Part shown: positions 1 through 8,227 of the stretch, one piece after another | How positions within the stretch are numbered: the stretch's first letter is position 1 | Layout: every line of letters begins with the position of its first letter | Program-made: the position numbers and the translations under genes | Assembly (NCBI GenBank): GCA_034520365.1 | Contig: JAXHNP010000002.1 | Location: 310,001-374,000 of the forward strand | Direction of reading: 5' to 3' | Source: Desulfobacterales bacterium | GTDB taxonomy: Bacteria; Desulfobacterota; Desulfobacteria; Desulfobacterales; Desulfosalsimonadaceae | DNA length: 64,000 nt | Notes under the pieces: model-generated | What the model saw: only the letters and a program-made list of their open reading frames with translations | The model's database searches: none | What the model was told of the DNA's origin: nothing

Positions 1-502
1 CGGCAATTACATCCGTATTTCCGATTAAAAACGCGGCTGCGCCGTCGCCGAACCACATCTCATGGAAATAGGCGGGCTTGGTTTCGCGTTTATCCGTGGC
101 TGACACCAATAAACTGTCACGCTCTCCGCTTTTGACGGATTCAATGGCTGCGAGCAGGGCGTTGGTGCCCGCTTTCTGAGAAGAGGTGAAATCTGCGGTC
201 ATGATGTCCGCCCGCAGATTAAGTGCCGTGGACAAAATGCCTGCATTCTGCCGGTCGGCAAATGGGAAGGTGGTGGAGGCCAGCATGAGGCCATCCAAGT
301 TTTCTTTTTTATGCTGTGTCAGGCACTCTTTGGAAGCCGTAACCGCCATGGTGATGGCGTCTTCATCCCAGTTGCACATGGACCGCTCCCCCTGGGCCAC
401 CATGACAATGGCCGGGGCAAACCATCCCATGTTTTCATAGATCGCCATGCGGTTTAACCGCAGGCGGGGAATATATGCACCGTAATCAGTAATCCCAATC
501 AT
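1..502 (-). CDS. HMG-CoA synthase/ketoacyl synthase III-like protein, 3'-truncated by window edge
   Basis: The first 167 residues of a thiolase-superfamily protein are present; the 3' part lies beyond the left edge. The start (MIGITDYGAYIPRLRL) matches the opening of archaeal/bacterial HMG-CoA synthase-like proteins, and the ATG at 502 has AGGAG seven bases upstream. These enzymes normally condense acyl-CoA thioesters through an active-site Cys in a motif like ACKAGT. Here the matching stretch reads SSQKAGT, so Gln (codon at 176-178) sits where Cys is expected, and the usual upstream Glu is not evident. The gene lies 29 bp after the multifunctional hydratase/dehydrogenase gene on the same strand, so a role in acyl-CoA or ketoacyl metabolism is inferred. 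The reaction is unknown; it may not be a true HMG-CoA synthase. Confidence 0.75.
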   Translation of the reverse strand, partial: MIGITDYGAYIPRLRLNRMAIYENMGWFAPAIVMVAQGERSMCNWDEDAITMAVTASKECLTQHKKENLDGLMLASTTFPFADRQNAGILSTALNLRADIMTADFTSSQKAGTNALLAAIESVKSGERDSLLVSATDKRETKPAYFHEMWFGDGAAAFLIGNTDVIA

Positions 503-531
503 TTTTTCATCTCCTGTATGGTTTATACGGG

Positions 532-2637
532 TTACATCTTAAACAGTTTTTCGATCAACTGAGATTTCATGATATCGCCTTCGATTTTTAATTTTCCGGA
601 GGTATATGCCTGCATGGCCGGCAGGGTCCCGTTGATCATATCCAGAAAATCCGAATCCTTCATTTTAAGCGTGCAGGTCGGTTTTTCATGGACCCCGGAT
701 TCAATGGTGCACTGCTGGTCCTTGATCACGCAATACCAGTCGCCGCTGTCATCGCCGGAAATGTGGTATTGGAATATGACGTCCGCGCCTTTTGCGGCAT
801 CCGGATCAAAGGCCTGGGCCATGGCATCAAAGACCGCCGGCACCGACGTCATTTTTCCGCTGCTGTCGCCGGTTTGCTGCGAAGGCTTGGAAAATGCGTT
901 GATCACGTCGCCTACCTGTTCGTTGAGTTCTGAATATTCTTTGCCGCCTTTTAAACTGTCAATGGCGTTAAATTGATCCATAACAGCTTCAATGGTGGGC
1001 GGATTCTCGCCGTCGCCAAGGGTTGTCCCGGGGCCGGTCACCACCGCGGCCCGGTTAAAGCTGTTCACGCCGGCATTATAGATAAAGCCGGTCTCCTTGC
1101 AGCGGCCGGAGGCGAGATAGACCACAATCGGGGCCACGAATTCGGGTTTGACCTTATCCAGCAGATCCTGGGGCAGCACATCTTCGGTTAGCCTTGAGGC
1201 GGCCAGGGGCGCCACGGTGTTGACCCGGATATTGTATTTTTTTCCCTCCAGTTTGAGGGTGTTCATCAGCCCGACCAGGCCCATTTTGGCGGCGCTGTAG
1301 TTGGATTGGCCGAAATTGCCATACAGCCCGGCCGCAGAGGTAGTCATAATAATCCGGCCGTAGCCCTTTTCCCGCATAACTTTAACTGCCGGGCGGGTTA
1401 CGTGATAGGCGCCGTTTAGGTGCACATCCACAACGGTCTGCCAGTTTTCCGGCTCCATCTTGACAAAGCTCTTATCTCTCAGGATACCCGCATTATTGAT
1501 CAGAATGTCCACGGTGCCGAATGCATCCAGGGCGGTTTTGATGATATTTTCCCCGCCGTCCGGGGTGGCCACGTTATCGTAATTGGCCACTGCCTGGCCG
1601 CCATCTGCCTTGATTTCGTTTACCACCTCGTCTGCGGGTGTTGCGGCCCCGCCGGTGCCGTCCCGGCTTCCGCCAAAATCGTTGACCACGACTTTGGCCC
1701 CCCGCCGGGCCAGTTCCAGTGCATATACCCGGCCCAGTCCGCCGCCTGCCCCGGTGATCACCGCCACCTGGTCATCAAATCGGATTTCGTCCTTGGGAAC
1801 TTCACCATATTCAAAAACCCCGTTGGTAATGATCACCTCGTCCGTTCGGCTATTGACAGTCTGCCACACCGCCTGGTTATCTTCGGTTTTCCAGATCCGG
1901 GTTTTAATGGGATCACCAGGATAGAGGGGTCTTGAAAAACGGCATTTCATGCGTCGAAGTTTTTCCGGCTCGCCAGGGGTCAAACTGTTAATTAACGCCC
2001 GGCAGGCAAACCCATGGGTGCAGAGACCGTGCATAATCGGCTGCTCAAAACCAGCCATTTTTGCAAATTCCGGATCCACGTGCAGCTGAAACACATCTCC
2101 GGACAGCCGGTAGAGCAGGGGCTGATCCGGTGACGGACGGCCCTCTACTTCAAAGTCCGGCGCCCGATCCGGGAATTTTACCTCTGATTTGGGGGCCGGC
2201 TCCCCCCCGAAGCCGCCGTCTTTGCGCCCCACAAGGGTAATAATGGCGGTAAAGAGCTTTTTCCCGTTGGAATGGTATGTCTCGCTTTCACCGACAACCA
2301 CCGCCCCCTTGTCCTTACCATTGTCGTAGATATGGGTGATGGTGCCTTCGGTGGTTAGGGTCCCTTCGGTGGGAATGGGGTTGTGGATAATCAGATCCTG
2401 CTCGCCGTGAAGTATGCCTGAAAGATCGATGTTGGCATTTGAGCCGATGTGGGAGAGAAACTCAAAAATCGCCGCCACTGCAAAGCTTGGGATAACCTTC
2501 AGGTCCCTTTCGTACACATACTCCAGTTCATTAAAACCGGCGCCGACCCCAAGGGCATAGAGGACAACATCCCTCCAGGTATAATCCTTGGTAACCGGCC
2601 CGATCTTTTTGCCGATGGCATCCAGGTTTAGCGCCAT
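532..2637 (-). CDS. Hydratase-2 / short-chain dehydrogenase / SCP-2 multifunctional enzyme (MFE-2-like)
   Basis: This 701-residue protein has three parts. Residues about 1-285 are a MaoC-type (hydratase-2) double hot-dog domain (YALGVGAG near residue 28, SGDVFQLHVD near 180, MHGLCTHGF). Residues about 290-590 are an SDR domain (TGAGGGLGR cofactor loop, NNAG, YSAAK active site). Residues about 600-701 are an SCP-2 sterol-carrier domain. Eukaryotic MFE-2 is ordered SDR-hydratase-SCP2, so the first two domains are swapped here. The expected activity is hydration of a 2-enoyl-CoA and NAD-dependent oxidation of the 3-hydroxyacyl-CoA. In the hydratase motif the catalytic Asp and His remain, but the intervening Asn-Pro is Phe-Gln. 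The ATG has AGGAG eight bases upstream. It precedes the HMG-synthase-like gene and diverges from the CaiB-like gene. Confidence 0.9.
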   Translation of the reverse strand: MALNLDAIGKKIGPVTKDYTWRDVVLYALGVGAGFNELEYVYERDLKVIPSFAVAAIFEFLSHIGSNANIDLSGILHGEQDLIIHNPIPTEGTLTTEGTITHIYDNGKDKGAVVVGESETYHSNGKKLFTAIITLVGRKDGGFGGEPAPKSEVKFPDRAPDFEVEGRPSPDQPLLYRLSGDVFQLHVDPEFAKMAGFEQPIMHGLCTHGFACRALINSLTPGEPEKLRRMKCRFSRPLYPGDPIKTRIWKTEDNQAVWQTVNSRTDEVIITNGVFEYGEVPKDEIRFDDQVAVITGAGGGLGRVYALELARRGAKVVVNDFGGSRDGTGGAATPADEVVNEIKADGGQAVANYDNVATPDGGENIIKTALDAFGTVDILINNAGILRDKSFVKMEPENWQTVVDVHLNGAYHVTRPAVKVMREKGYGRIIMTTSAAGLYGNFGQSNYSAAKMGLVGLMNTLKLEGKKYNIRVNTVAPLAASRLTEDVLPQDLLDKVKPEFVAPIVVYLASGRCKETGFIYNAGVNSFNRAAVVTGPGTTLGDGENPPTIEAVMDQFNAIDSLKGGKEYSELNEQVGDVINAFSKPSQQTGDSSGKMTSVPAVFDAMAQAFDPDAAKGADVIFQYHISGDDSGDWYCVIKDQQCTIESGVHEKPTCTLKMKDSDFLDMINGTLPAMQAYTSGKLKIEGDIMKSQLIEKLFKM

Positions 2638-2856
2638 GTTGATTTCTCCTCATGCATTAACGAATTAGGATTGATATGAATTAATAGTTCCTTGTATCTG
2701 CGGCACTTGAAAATCGCTCAATTTCGGTTGGAGAAAATAGTTGATGTAAAAAATACAGCTTTTTTTTAGATCAGTTTATTCCAGCAAATGATGGAAAAGA
2801 TTATGATGTTTTTTTACGCATGTCAAAAGTTTTTTTTAGCTTCCGCGCTTGGTGGC

Positions 2857-2888
2857 GGCTGGTAAATTTTATGGCTGGTAAATTTTAT
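2857..2888. repeat. 16-bp perfect tandem duplication
   Basis: The unit GGCTGGTAAATTTTAT occurs twice head to tail (2857-2872 and 2873-2888) without mismatch. It lies 30 bp before the palindrome in the divergent spacer. It may be a recent replication-slippage duplication that alters promoter spacing; no protein-binding role is evident. Confidence 0.85.
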
Positions 2889-2917
2889 TGACTAAGCGTT
2901 AATTAACGGATACTTTA

Positions 2918-2954
2918 TGTTTCAAGCAATTGATGGAATCAATCGCTTGAAACA
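2918..2954. promoter_or_regulatory. 17-bp-arm palindrome, candidate TetR operator
   Basis: The left arm TGTTTCAAGCAATTGAT (2918-2934) and the right arm ATCAATCGCTTGAAACA (2938-2954) are inverted copies with one mismatch in 17 and a 3-bp spacer. There is no T-tract, and it lies between divergent promoters rather than at a gene end, so it looks like an operator rather than a terminator. The core AAGCAATTGAT recurs at 2971-2981. The TetR-family gene at 4263-4880 is the obvious candidate binder; this is inference from position and symmetry. Confidence 0.6.
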
Positions 2955-3055
2955 TTTAGTTCGGACGATTAAGCAATTGATTTGAAGGGGATGAATTGCA
3001 GCATTCAGGCAATCACCCTTATAAAACGAATGAATATTTTAACACCGGAGGAAGT

Positions 3056-4204
3056 ATGAGCCCGCAGGGTGCGTTGTCAGGTATTACTGTGCTCGATTTG
3101 TCCCGGCTGCTTCCCGGCCCTTATTGCTCAATGGTGCTCGCGGATCACGGCGCAAGAGTCATTGCCATTGAGGATAAACGGTTTGCCGCCGAAGCCCTCG
3201 GAAGTGCGGCCGTCTACCGGAATAAAACCCACATGACGCTCAATTTAAAATCCGAACAGGGCCGGCGCATATTCTTTCATATGGCGCAATCCGCGGATGT
3301 GGTGCTGGAAGGGTTTCGGCCAGGGGTGACCAAGCGGCTTGGCGTTGATTACGAGGCGGTTTCCGCGGTGAACCCGAAAATCATTTACTGCTCCATTACC
3401 GGTTACGGACAGACCGGACCCTATGCCGGCATTGTCGGCCATGATGTCAATTATTTGAGCGCCGCCGGGGTTCTTGATCTAATCGGGGAAAAGGACCGGC
3501 CGCCCAGCATTCCCGGCATTCAGATTGCCGATATCGCCGGCGGGGGGATGAACGGCGTGATCGGGATTTTATTGGCGCTTTATGCCAGAAATACCACCGG
3601 CAAGGGGCAGTATATCGATATTTCCATGACAGACGGCTCGTTGAGTCTGCTGTCCCTGGCGGTCCACTTGAAAGAATTGACCGGACTGCCGCTTAAACGA
3701 TCGGATTCTTTGCTTTCCCATCGGTATGCCTGTTACAATACTTATGAAACTGCGGATCATCGGTATCTGTCCATAGGGGCGGTGGAAAACCGATTCTGGC
3801 AGCAGTTATGCGATTTTTTCAAGGTCCCGGAATACGGCCCGCTCCAGTATGACGAGAAAAGACGTGAGGAAATCAAAGGGTATATGCGGGATCAGTTCAA
3901 ATCAAAAACACTGGCGGAATGGGAAAGGGCGCTGGATGGGCTGGAAATCTGCTGGGCGCCGGTCCGCACGCCGGATGAAGCCCTGGCATCGGATCTGTTT
4001 GCAGCCCGCGATATGGTAACCGATCTTCTGTATCCGGACGGAAAGACGCGCAGGGCCCTGGGCGTGCCCGTTAAGATGAGCCACACGCCCGGCGCCATAC
4101 AAAGCCCGCCGCCCGGTTTTGGCCAGGATACAGCAGCGGTGTTAAAAGAATTCGGCTACTCTGATACGGAAATTGATGAATTCTACCAGCAGGATGTGTT
4201 ATAA
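3056..4204 (+). CDS. CaiB/BaiF family CoA-transferase or alpha-methylacyl-CoA racemase-like enzyme
   Basis: A 382-residue family III CoA-transferase fold protein. The N-terminal block LDLSRLLPGPYCSM is typical. GHDVNYLSAAGVL near residue 125 and the following IADIAGGGMN resemble the His and Asp catalytic segments of alpha-methylacyl-CoA racemases more than the oxalyl/carnitine transferase group. It would epimerise a 2-methyl-branched acyl-CoA, or move CoA between acids. The ATG at 3056 has GGAGG six bases upstream; an in-frame ATG 60 bp earlier lacks such a site. It is followed by a TetR gene and diverges from a peroxisomal-type beta-oxidation enzyme, which fits branched-chain or sterol-like side-chain oxidation. 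Family certain; substrate unknown. Confidence 0.88.
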   Translation: MSPQGALSGITVLDLSRLLPGPYCSMVLADHGARVIAIEDKRFAAEALGSAAVYRNKTHMTLNLKSEQGRRIFFHMAQSADVVLEGFRPGVTKRLGVDYEAVSAVNPKIIYCSITGYGQTGPYAGIVGHDVNYLSAAGVLDLIGEKDRPPSIPGIQIADIAGGGMNGVIGILLALYARNTTGKGQYIDISMTDGSLSLLSLAVHLKELTGLPLKRSDSLLSHRYACYNTYETADHRYLSIGAVENRFWQQLCDFFKVPEYGPLQYDEKRREEIKGYMRDQFKSKTLAEWERALDGLEICWAPVRTPDEALASDLFAARDMVTDLLYPDGKTRRALGVPVKMSHTPGAIQSPPPGFGQDTAAVLKEFGYSDTEIDEFYQQDVL

Positions 4205-4262
4205 TTGCTTGTTTTATCCCAGATTAGGGCTAACTGCAGCAATACATAAGGAAATACGGCAA

Positions 4263-4880
4263 ATGGCATCGTCACTTGAGAAGGCAAAACAGAATCCGGA
4301 TTCCATGAAAGCCCGGATTTTAATGGCGGCCCGAAAAATATTCGGTGAATACGGATTCCACGGCACCACCACCCGCATGATTGCTAAAGCGGTGGATATC
4401 GATATTTCAACCCTTTACTATCACTGGGGGGAAAAGGGGGATTTATATGAGGCGGTGATCCGGGATATTAATGAGGGGATGCGTAAAAAACTGGTGGAGG
4501 TAGAGAAAATCATCCGGGGCCGGCCGCTTGCCGAACGCATTGAAATCGCCATTGACGAGATGTCGGAATATTTGTTTGAGCACCCCGAAATTTCCAATTT
4601 AACACTGTTCCGGTATTTCACCAAGACCCGGCACGGCAGCCAGCTGGATTTTCAGGTGCCGGAATTTATATCAGATATTGCATACTCCATGGGGCTGGCC
4701 AAGGACCGGAAAAATGTGTCGCTCGATGCCAAGATGAAGGTGCTCTCCATCATGAACGCCATCCACAACTTTGTTTCCGGAGAGAATTTTTTTCGGCCCA
4801 TGCTGGAGGTTGACCGCGAAAAATACATTCGCGAGGCCAAAGAAACATTGAAATTTTTTAATTTATCCGCCTTTGTTTGA
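4263..4880 (+). CDS. TetR/AcrR family transcriptional regulator
   Basis: A 205-residue one-component repressor. The N-terminal helix-turn-helix is clear (ARILMAARKIFGEYGFHGTTTRMIAKAVDI, then STLYYHWGEKGDLYEAV), followed by an all-helical ligand domain with no recognised family. The start at 4263 is preferred; a longer frame beginning at 4173 would run through the end of the CaiB-like gene. An AAGGA lies about 11 bp upstream, so the ribosome site is mediocre. It probably forms one transcript with the CaiB-like gene and may control the divergent acyl-CoA genes through the palindrome at 2918-2954. The ligand is likely an acyl-CoA, by analogy with similar neighbourhoods. Confidence 0.88.
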   Translation: MASSLEKAKQNPDSMKARILMAARKIFGEYGFHGTTTRMIAKAVDIDISTLYYHWGEKGDLYEAVIRDINEGMRKKLVEVEKIIRGRPLAERIEIAIDEMSEYLFEHPEISNLTLFRYFTKTRHGSQLDFQVPEFISDIAYSMGLAKDRKNVSLDAKMKVLSIMNAIHNFVSGENFFRPMLEVDREKYIREAKETLKFFNLSAFV

Positions 4881-4919
4881 TTTACCGCAAAAGTGCATAA
4901 CGCGTCTTGAAACACAGAC

Positions 4920-4940
4920 GGCCCATTTACCGGGCTTTTA
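4920..4940 (+). terminator. Weak hairpin with T-run between convergent genes
   Basis: GCCC (4921-4924) and GGGC (4932-4935) can pair around a 7-nt loop and are followed by TTTTA on the plus strand. It lies 40 bp after the TetR stop and just before the convergent MerR gene ends. The stem is short, so this is tentative. Confidence 0.35.
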
Positions 4941-4949
4941 AAATCCTGT

Positions 4950-5345
4950 CTATCCGATTTCCGCCAGCCGGTCGATAATTTTCTGCCTGGCTGCCAGGAG
5001 ATCCTGCTTTAGAATCTGCAATTCCTCCATCCGCTCATCGATTTCCTTGAGTTTTTTATCCCCGTAAGCCAGACTTTTTTTCAGCTGGTCGATTTCATCC
5101 ATATCGAATTCAGCCATCCCGATCATTTCAGCGATTTCATCCAGGGAATAGCCCAGCCGTTTGCCCCGAAGGATAAGCTTTAACCGCGCCCGGTCCCGTC
5201 TTCGGTAGATCCGGTGGTTGCCCCGGGTGCGTTTCGGCAGGATCAGTCCCTTTTCCTCATAAAACCGGATCGCCCGGGTGCTTATATCCAGTTCATCCGC
5301 AAGCTCAGAGATCGAAAAGGTTTTTGCCTTATCCCTTTGTTCCAT
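4950..5345 (-). CDS. MerR family regulator, LiuR-like
   Basis: A 131-residue MerR protein. The winged-helix N-terminus (FSISELADELDISTRAIRFYEEKGL), then RIYRRRDRARLKLILRGKRLGYSLDEI, matches the pattern of LiuR-type regulators of branched-chain amino-acid and acyl-CoA catabolism. A C-terminal dimerisation coiled coil follows (LKKSLAYGDKKLKEIDERMEE). It has no metal-binding cysteines, so it is not a heavy-metal sensor. The ATG at 5345 has AAAGGAG at ideal spacing. An earlier ATG at 5396, overlapping the mtaB stop as TAATG, would add 17 residues and cannot be excluded. It is co-directional with mtaB, though the function is probably unrelated. The target genes are not identifiable. Confidence 0.85.
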   Translation of the reverse strand: MEQRDKAKTFSISELADELDISTRAIRFYEEKGLILPKRTRGNHRIYRRRDRARLKLILRGKRLGYSLDEIAEMIGMAEFDMDEIDQLKKSLAYGDKKLKEIDERMEELQILKQDLLAARQKIIDRLAEIG

Positions 5346-5395
5346 ACCACTCCTTTCCACTGTTATTCGGCGGGGCAGCATCTTGCTGCGCCGCA

Positions 5396-6730
5396 TTAAT
5401 CAATCAACTCCCCGATAATACCGTTTGAAAATACCGGACCGGTCAGGCGGCATTTAACCCCTGTGTTTTTACAATTTTTGGGCGCATATGTAAATACATT
5501 AAGATAGTTGGCGCTCACCCCCTTAAATCTGCCGGAAACCGGATCCGGCTCGCCCTCGATGATGACATCCATATCGCGGCCGAGCTGTGATTGATAGAAG
5601 GCCGCTTTTTTATCCCCGCTTAGCTGCCTGAGCCGGGCGCACCGCTGTTTGATAACTTTTGGATCAACCGGGTCTGGATATCGGCTGGCCGGGGTTTCGG
5701 GCCGCGGTGAAAACGGGAAAACGTGGAGGTAGCTGATGGGGAGGGATTTCAATAGATTATAAGTATTTACGAATGCGTCCGCATCCTCCCCCGGAAATCC
5801 TGCCAATACGTCCACGCCGATGGCCGCGTCCGGCATCTGGCTATGAATTCGCCATACCAGGTCCTTAAAAAAATCCGGGTCATAGGGGCGTTTCATTTTC
5901 TGAAGAATGGTCTTATCTCCGCTTTGCAAAGGAATATGGAAATGCCGGCATATCCGGGGGCTCTGGGCAGCCATTTGAATGATTTCAGCGGAGAGCTCCC
6001 TGGGTTCAATGGAACTTAACCGCACCCGATCAATCGCATCTATGGCCTCGATCCGCCGGAGCAGTTCCAAAAGACCGGATGGCGGAGAGAGATCAAGCCC
6101 GTAGCGGCCCAGGTGAATGCCGGTCAGCACAACCTCCTTGGCACCATGGGACTTGAGTTGAGTGAGTTTTTGGACAACCGTATCCATCGGCAGGCTGCGG
6201 CTCGGACCACGGGTATACGGGACAATACAGTAAGTGCAGAAATCATCGCATCCGTCCTGGATTTTTAGGTACGGCCGGGCCCGGGCGCTCACATTCGGCA
6301 GGGCGGATGTCTGAAATTTCCGAAGTCTGCGAATCGGCCGGCAGACAATGTTCGGCTGACCGGACGGGCTTTTCGGCGTCTCGGAAATGATTTCGTGGAT
6401 GCGGTGCTTATCCGAATTGCCGATGATATGATGCACACCCGGCAGCTCGGCAAACACCCGGGGGTCAGCCTGTACGTAGCAGCCGGTTACAAGCACGGCT
6501 GCATGCGGAAATTCTCGTATCGCATGGCGCACCGCCTGCCTGGACTGCATGGCGGCCTTTGCCGTCACCGTGCAGGTATTGATGATCAAAAGATCCGCAT
6601 CACTTTCTTTTTCAGCGCTGATCCATCCGTTTCGGTCCAGGTCAGCTGCAATGGATTCGGATTCATACTGATTGACCCGGCAGCCCAGGGTGATTGCCCG
6701 ATATTTTGCGATCACATTGTTATTCAACAA
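5396..6730 (-). CDS. mtaB: tRNA (t6A37) methylthiotransferase MtaB
   Basis: A radical-SAM methylthiotransferase that converts N6-threonylcarbamoyladenosine at tRNA position 37 into its 2-methylthio form. The N-terminal UPF0004 domain carries three cluster cysteines (TLGCRVNQYES, NTCTVT, GCYVQ). The radical-SAM motif is CDDFCTYC, and a TRAM-like RNA-binding tail ends the protein. RVNQYES distinguishes MtaB/MiaB-type proteins from RimO. The frame is open to 6868, but the family starts near TLGC. A TTG at 6730 has GGAGG five bases upstream and overlaps the mnmA stop; a GTG at 6715 is the alternative. It probably forms an operon with mnmA and the NIL-ferredoxin, all serving tRNA sulfur modification. 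Confidence 0.9.
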   Translation of the reverse strand: MLNNNVIAKYRAITLGCRVNQYESESIAADLDRNGWISAEKESDADLLIINTCTVTAKAAMQSRQAVRHAIREFPHAAVLVTGCYVQADPRVFAELPGVHHIIGNSDKHRIHEIISETPKSPSGQPNIVCRPIRRLRKFQTSALPNVSARARPYLKIQDGCDDFCTYCIVPYTRGPSRSLPMDTVVQKLTQLKSHGAKEVVLTGIHLGRYGLDLSPPSGLLELLRRIEAIDAIDRVRLSSIEPRELSAEIIQMAAQSPRICRHFHIPLQSGDKTILQKMKRPYDPDFFKDLVWRIHSQMPDAAIGVDVLAGFPGEDADAFVNTYNLLKSLPISYLHVFPFSPRPETPASRYPDPVDPKVIKQRCARLRQLSGDKKAAFYQSQLGRDMDVIIEGEPDPVSGRFKGVSANYLNVFTYAPKNCKNTGVKCRLTGPVFSNGIIGELID

Positions 6731-7802
6731 TCCATCCTCCGGCAACCACTTGATCCCCGTAATAGCAAACTGCGGCCTGCCCGGGGGTAACCGCTGGCTG
6801 GGCATTTGTAAAACGGATTTCAGCGGAGTTCTTTCCGGCGGGAAAAATTTTTGATTCTGCCGCCTCATGGCGGTAGCGGAGTTTGGTCATAACCGGCAGT
6901 GAGTTTTCAGGGACCTCAGAAAGCCAATTGATCGGATGGATCTTGCATGCGCTCTGATACAGATCCTTTTTGGTTCCGACGATCAGGCGATTGTTCCGGA
7001 CGTCCAGCCGAACCACGTAATAGGGTTCGGGGCCGGGGCAGTTGATGCCGCGTCTCTGGCCGATGGTATAGCGGTGCAGGCCGTGATGGGTGCCGAGACG
7101 CCGGCCGTGCAAGTCGGTGATGGCTCCGGCGGTTTGATTCAATCCCGCCTGCTCGGCAAGAAACCGGCTGTAATGCATGTTTTTGATAAAGCAGATATCC
7201 TGGCTTTCATTCCCGGAAACGGGGGTTAAGCCATTGGCTTGGGCCAGATTTCCAACCTGGGCTTTCGTCATCCGGCCCACCGGAAAAAGGGCATGGGCCA
7301 GTTGATCCTGGGTTAGCATGGCCAGAAAATAGGACTGCTCCTTTGCCGGGTCCCTCCCTTTTTTTAATTGAAAAACATTTTGCTTTGATTTTTCGACAAT
7401 GGCGTAATGGCCGGTGGCCAGGTGCGAGGCCCCCAAATGCCTGGCCGTTTCAAGCAGCCCTCCGAATTTGATGGCGGCATTGCAAGCCATGCAGGGGTTG
7501 GGAGTTTTTCCGGTCATATAGGAGTGGATGAAATAATCAATAACCTTTTCTTTAAACACCTCCCGGCAGTCAACAGCCCAAATCTCGGTATTCAGCTGGT
7601 CTTTAACAACTGAAAGCGGGTGCTCTGAAGGGATCCGGACCAATTTTGAGTCCGTCCATTCTAAACTTGGTTCAGGTGCAAGGGGGTCATATCCGGTCAC
7701 AAAGTGTAGACCGAAGATCTCATGGCCGGATGTTTTTAAAAGATGGGCGGCGACCAGGGAGTCAATTCCGCCGCTTAACGCAACTGCGGTGGTGGGTTTC
7801 AT
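6720..7802 (-). CDS. mnmA: tRNA-specific 2-thiouridylase MnmA
   Basis: An ATP-dependent sulfurtransferase that thiolates C2 of the wobble uridine of Lys, Glu and Gln tRNAs. The PP-loop SGGIDS (residues 10-15) activates the uracil as an adenylate. Cys204, in SQDICFI, is the conserved second active-site cysteine. Cys104 and Cys107 form a CxxC (NPCMACN) where E. coli has a single Cys, giving a three-cysteine set seen in MnmA proteins suggested to hold an Fe-S cluster. The 360-residue length is normal. The gene starts inside the end of the NIL-ferredoxin gene (ATGA overlap at 7799-7802), implying coupled translation. Confidence 0.93.
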   Translation of the reverse strand: MKPTTAVALSGGIDSLVAAHLLKTSGHEIFGLHFVTGYDPLAPEPSLEWTDSKLVRIPSEHPLSVVKDQLNTEIWAVDCREVFKEKVIDYFIHSYMTGKTPNPCMACNAAIKFGGLLETARHLGASHLATGHYAIVEKSKQNVFQLKKGRDPAKEQSYFLAMLTQDQLAHALFPVGRMTKAQVGNLAQANGLTPVSGNESQDICFIKNMHYSRFLAEQAGLNQTAGAITDLHGRRLGTHHGLHRYTIGQRRGINCPGPEPYYVVRLDVRNNRLIVGTKKDLYQSACKIHPINWLSEVPENSLPVMTKLRYRHEAAESKIFPAGKNSAEIRFTNAQPAVTPGQAAVCYYGDQVVAGGWIVE

Positions 7803-8227
7803 TCAAAAAAGGCTTCTGAGGAGGGCTGGATTTTCATGGCCCGGGTCAGACAGGCCCGAACGCAAAGTTCGCACACGCTGCATTTTTTCTGATCAAAAAT
7901 AACCGACATTTCCGGGCGTTTGATGGAAAGCGCGCCGGTTGGGCAGACTGCCGTACATGCCCCGCAATGGATGCATTTTGCATTATCCCGGGCGATCTCC
8001 TGGGATGCGTTTTTAACAATAACGCCCTGATTCCTCAGGTACTGAACCCCGTTTTTAAAATTTTTTTTCGAACCAGAAAGCTCAAGCACCATCACCCCTT
8101 CCTTGCGGGGCAGAATGGTGGCTTTGAGAATATTGAAAGACAGGTCATAATATTTGGTTAAGTAACAGACCACCGGCTTTTTGACTTCTCCGCTCGGAAA
8201 CTGCAGAACAAGGATTTTAGAGTACAA
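7799..8227 (-). CDS. NIL-domain 2x[4Fe-4S] ferredoxin
   Basis: A 142-residue protein. Residues about 1-75 are a NIL domain, the ACT-like fold found at the end of methionine ABC transporters. Two ferredoxin motifs follow (Cys85/88/91/95 and Cys116/119/122/126). The layout matches methanogen MA1822, which acts with the DUF39 protein MA1821 to make homocysteine from aspartate semialdehyde and sulfide. The DUF39 partner is also in this window (29265-30434). The start codon is TTG with a strong GGAGGT six bases upstream. It overlaps mnmA by 4 bp, so it may also supply electrons or sulfur for tRNA thiolation. Domain assignment is firm; partner choice is inference. Confidence 0.88.
   Translation of the reverse strand: MYSKILVLQFPSGEVKKPVVCYLTKYYDLSFNILKATILPRKEGVMVLELSGSKKNFKNGVQYLRNQGVIVKNASQEIARDNAKCIHCGACTAVCPTGALSIKRPEMSVIFDQKKCSVCELCVRACLTRAMKIQPSSEAFFE

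Larger units (their letters stand above)
2638..3055. promoter_or_regulatory. Divergent intergenic region between MFE and CaiB-like genes
   Basis: A 418-bp AT-rich spacer with no convincing gene. It must hold promoters for both divergent units. It contains a perfect 16-bp tandem duplication at 2857-2888, a long near-perfect palindrome at 2918-2954 and a further copy of the palindrome core (AAGCAATTGAT) at 2971-2981. An upstream in-frame ATG at 2996 would extend the CaiB-like protein, but the GGAGG before 3056 favours the later start. No -35/-10 pair is clear enough to name. Confidence 0.6.

Noticed and set aside
2918-2954. Palindrome considered as a terminator
   Set aside because: It has no T-run on either side and lies between gene starts, so an operator is more likely.
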